Of a stretch of DNA of 64,000 bases, positions 63,335 to 64,000 are shown piece after piece. The stretch comes from Microbacterium testaceum. Its GTDB lineage: Bacteria; Actinomycetota; Actinomycetes; Actinomycetales; Microbacteriaceae. The position numbers were made by a program, and so were the translations under genes. The stretch covers positions 1-64,000 of the forward strand of contig NZ_LDRU01000020.1 in NCBI RefSeq assembly GCF_001476285.1. The letters are read 5' to 3'. Position 1 is the first letter of the stretch. Every line of letters starts with the position of its first letter. Below the pieces are notes generated by a model, which saw nothing but the letters and a program-made list of their open reading frames with translations, did not search any database and was not told where the DNA came from.

Positions 63335-64000
63335 AGGACGTTCCCCGGCTGCGCCCCGACCGGCCCCGGCGCCATGATCTCGACGTTCTCTTGACGGACG
63401 TCATCCATCACGTCCTGCGCGACCGCTTGACCGCCCATGCCACCCAGGACGCCGCCGATCACACCGCCGATGATCCCGCCGATGATGGTTCCCGGGCCGG
63501 GGAAGATCGATCCGATGCTCGCACCGAGGAGAGCGCCGCCCCAGCCGCCACCGGCTCCACCCGCGACAGACGCGCTGCCGATCACGACGGTGTCGACGAC
63601 GGCCTCTTCCTGCCGCTGATCCTCCGACCAGTCCGGGTGCCGCGTGAGGGTGTCGTTGTAGCTCTCGCCGTAGACACCCCAGTACGTGAGTCCGGCGCCG
63701 AGCAGCCCCAGCGCCTTACCGGCGCGGCCGGCCCACTCCGGCGGCGTGCCCACCTTGTCGGGAGCGAACTGCGGCTGACCCTGCCAGCCCGGGAGGCCCG
63801 AGACGCGGGGAGGGGCGTCGGGCAGCAGATTGCTCTCGAGCATCAGGATGCCGGAGGGGCTGCGCACCCACACCTGCCCATCGATCATGGTGCGCGGCCA
63901 CGTCGGGTTGATCTGGCCCGCGGTGAGCGTGATCTCGTCGGGCAGGAGGGCTCCGGGACCCGGGACCATGAGCGTGCCGCGGTACCGCTGGAGGAGCTCG
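63331..64000 (-). CDS. 3' part of a probable T7SS-associated protein with a glycine zipper (cut by the window edge)
   Basis: At least 222 residues; the frame is open to base 64000 (EL LQRYRGTL before the ATG at 63969), so the true start lies outside. Middle part: WGVYGESYNDTLTRHPDWSEDQRQEEAVVDT, then a glycine zipper (GGAGGGWGGALLGASIGSIF and GTIIGGIIGGVIGGVLGG). This arrangement is found in the C-terminal parts of proteins secreted through type VII systems and other polymorphic toxins. The N-terminal domain and toxin content cannot be judged. Confidence 0.62.
   Translation of the reverse strand, partial: ELLQRYRGTLMVPGPGALLPDEITLTAGQINPTWPRTMIDGQVWVRSPSGILMLESNLLPDAPPRVSGLPGWQGQPQFAPDKVGTPPEWAGRAGKALGLLGAGLTYWGVYGESYNDTLTRHPDWSEDQRQEEAVVDTVVIGSASVAGGAGGGWGGALLGASIGSIFPGPGTIIGGIIGGVIGGVLGGMGGQAVAQDVMDDVRQENVEIMAPGPVGAQPGNVL

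Overview
The window is a gene-dense, very GC-rich stretch of a high-GC Gram-positive chromosome. It most resembles Microbacterium or another member of the Microbacteriaceae. The grounds are the gene order hemW-hrcA-dnaJ-rsmE-HIT-phoH-ybeY-CNNM-era, the blocks leuA, recO-uppS, dusB-dgt-dnaG and fabD-fabH-acpP-fabF, a long homodimeric-type aceE, a DUF3145 gene, a small DUF7882-like gene, frequent GTG starts and many starts placed 6-8 nt after a -10 box, as expected for leaderless mRNAs. I see no insertion sequence, integrase, prophage or CRISPR array. The genus is an inference; it was not tested by any search.

Layout. 41-10047: housekeeping run. A CIRCE operator controls hrcA-dnaJ, and an overlapping chain (rsmE, HIT, phoH, ybeY, CNNM, era) follows. 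10068-11978: leuA behind a leucine-rich leader peptide. 12002-14927: methyltransferase, SDR/TetR divergent pair, MOSC protein. 14941-23532: accessory region with a TRIC-type channel, a WXG100 protein and a 1804-residue RHS/YD-repeat polymorphic toxin, followed by a string of immunity-like genes. 23580-30251: recO, uppS, a FrnE-like oxidoreductase, dusB, dgt, dnaG. 30341-35845: odd ABC ATPase, tRNA-Asn, glutaminase, lipoprotein plus ATP-grasp pair, peptide deformylase, DMT permease, tRNA(CAT). 35968-40029: mesX-mesD methionine synthase operon with a divergent LysR gene, then a membrane methyltransferase-like gene. 40051-47369 (mostly minus): two CNNM/CorC proteins behind a structured leader, an ABC exporter with its GntR regulator, and a sensor kinase/response regulator. 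47514-49682: proline-rich membrane-anchored protein, lysozyme-like secreted protein, DUF3145. 49824-57482 (minus): fabF, acpP, fabH, fabD, a FasR-like regulator and aceE, linking pyruvate oxidation to fatty-acid synthesis. 57834-61616: Tat-exported beta-helix protein, acyltransferase, membrane protein. 61620-64000: tRNA-Val and the 3' part of a second cluster that looks associated with type VII secretion.

Most interesting parts: the RHS toxin with a WXG100-like N-terminus, a divergent WXG100 gene and a composite multi-domain immunity-like protein; the leuA leader; the oxygenase-coupled methionine synthase pair; the lipoprotein/ATP-grasp pair; the structured CNNM leader; an ABC ATPase lacking catalytic residues; and a chromosome-wide excess of the word GGATGCC/GGCATCC that overrides normal codon preference.
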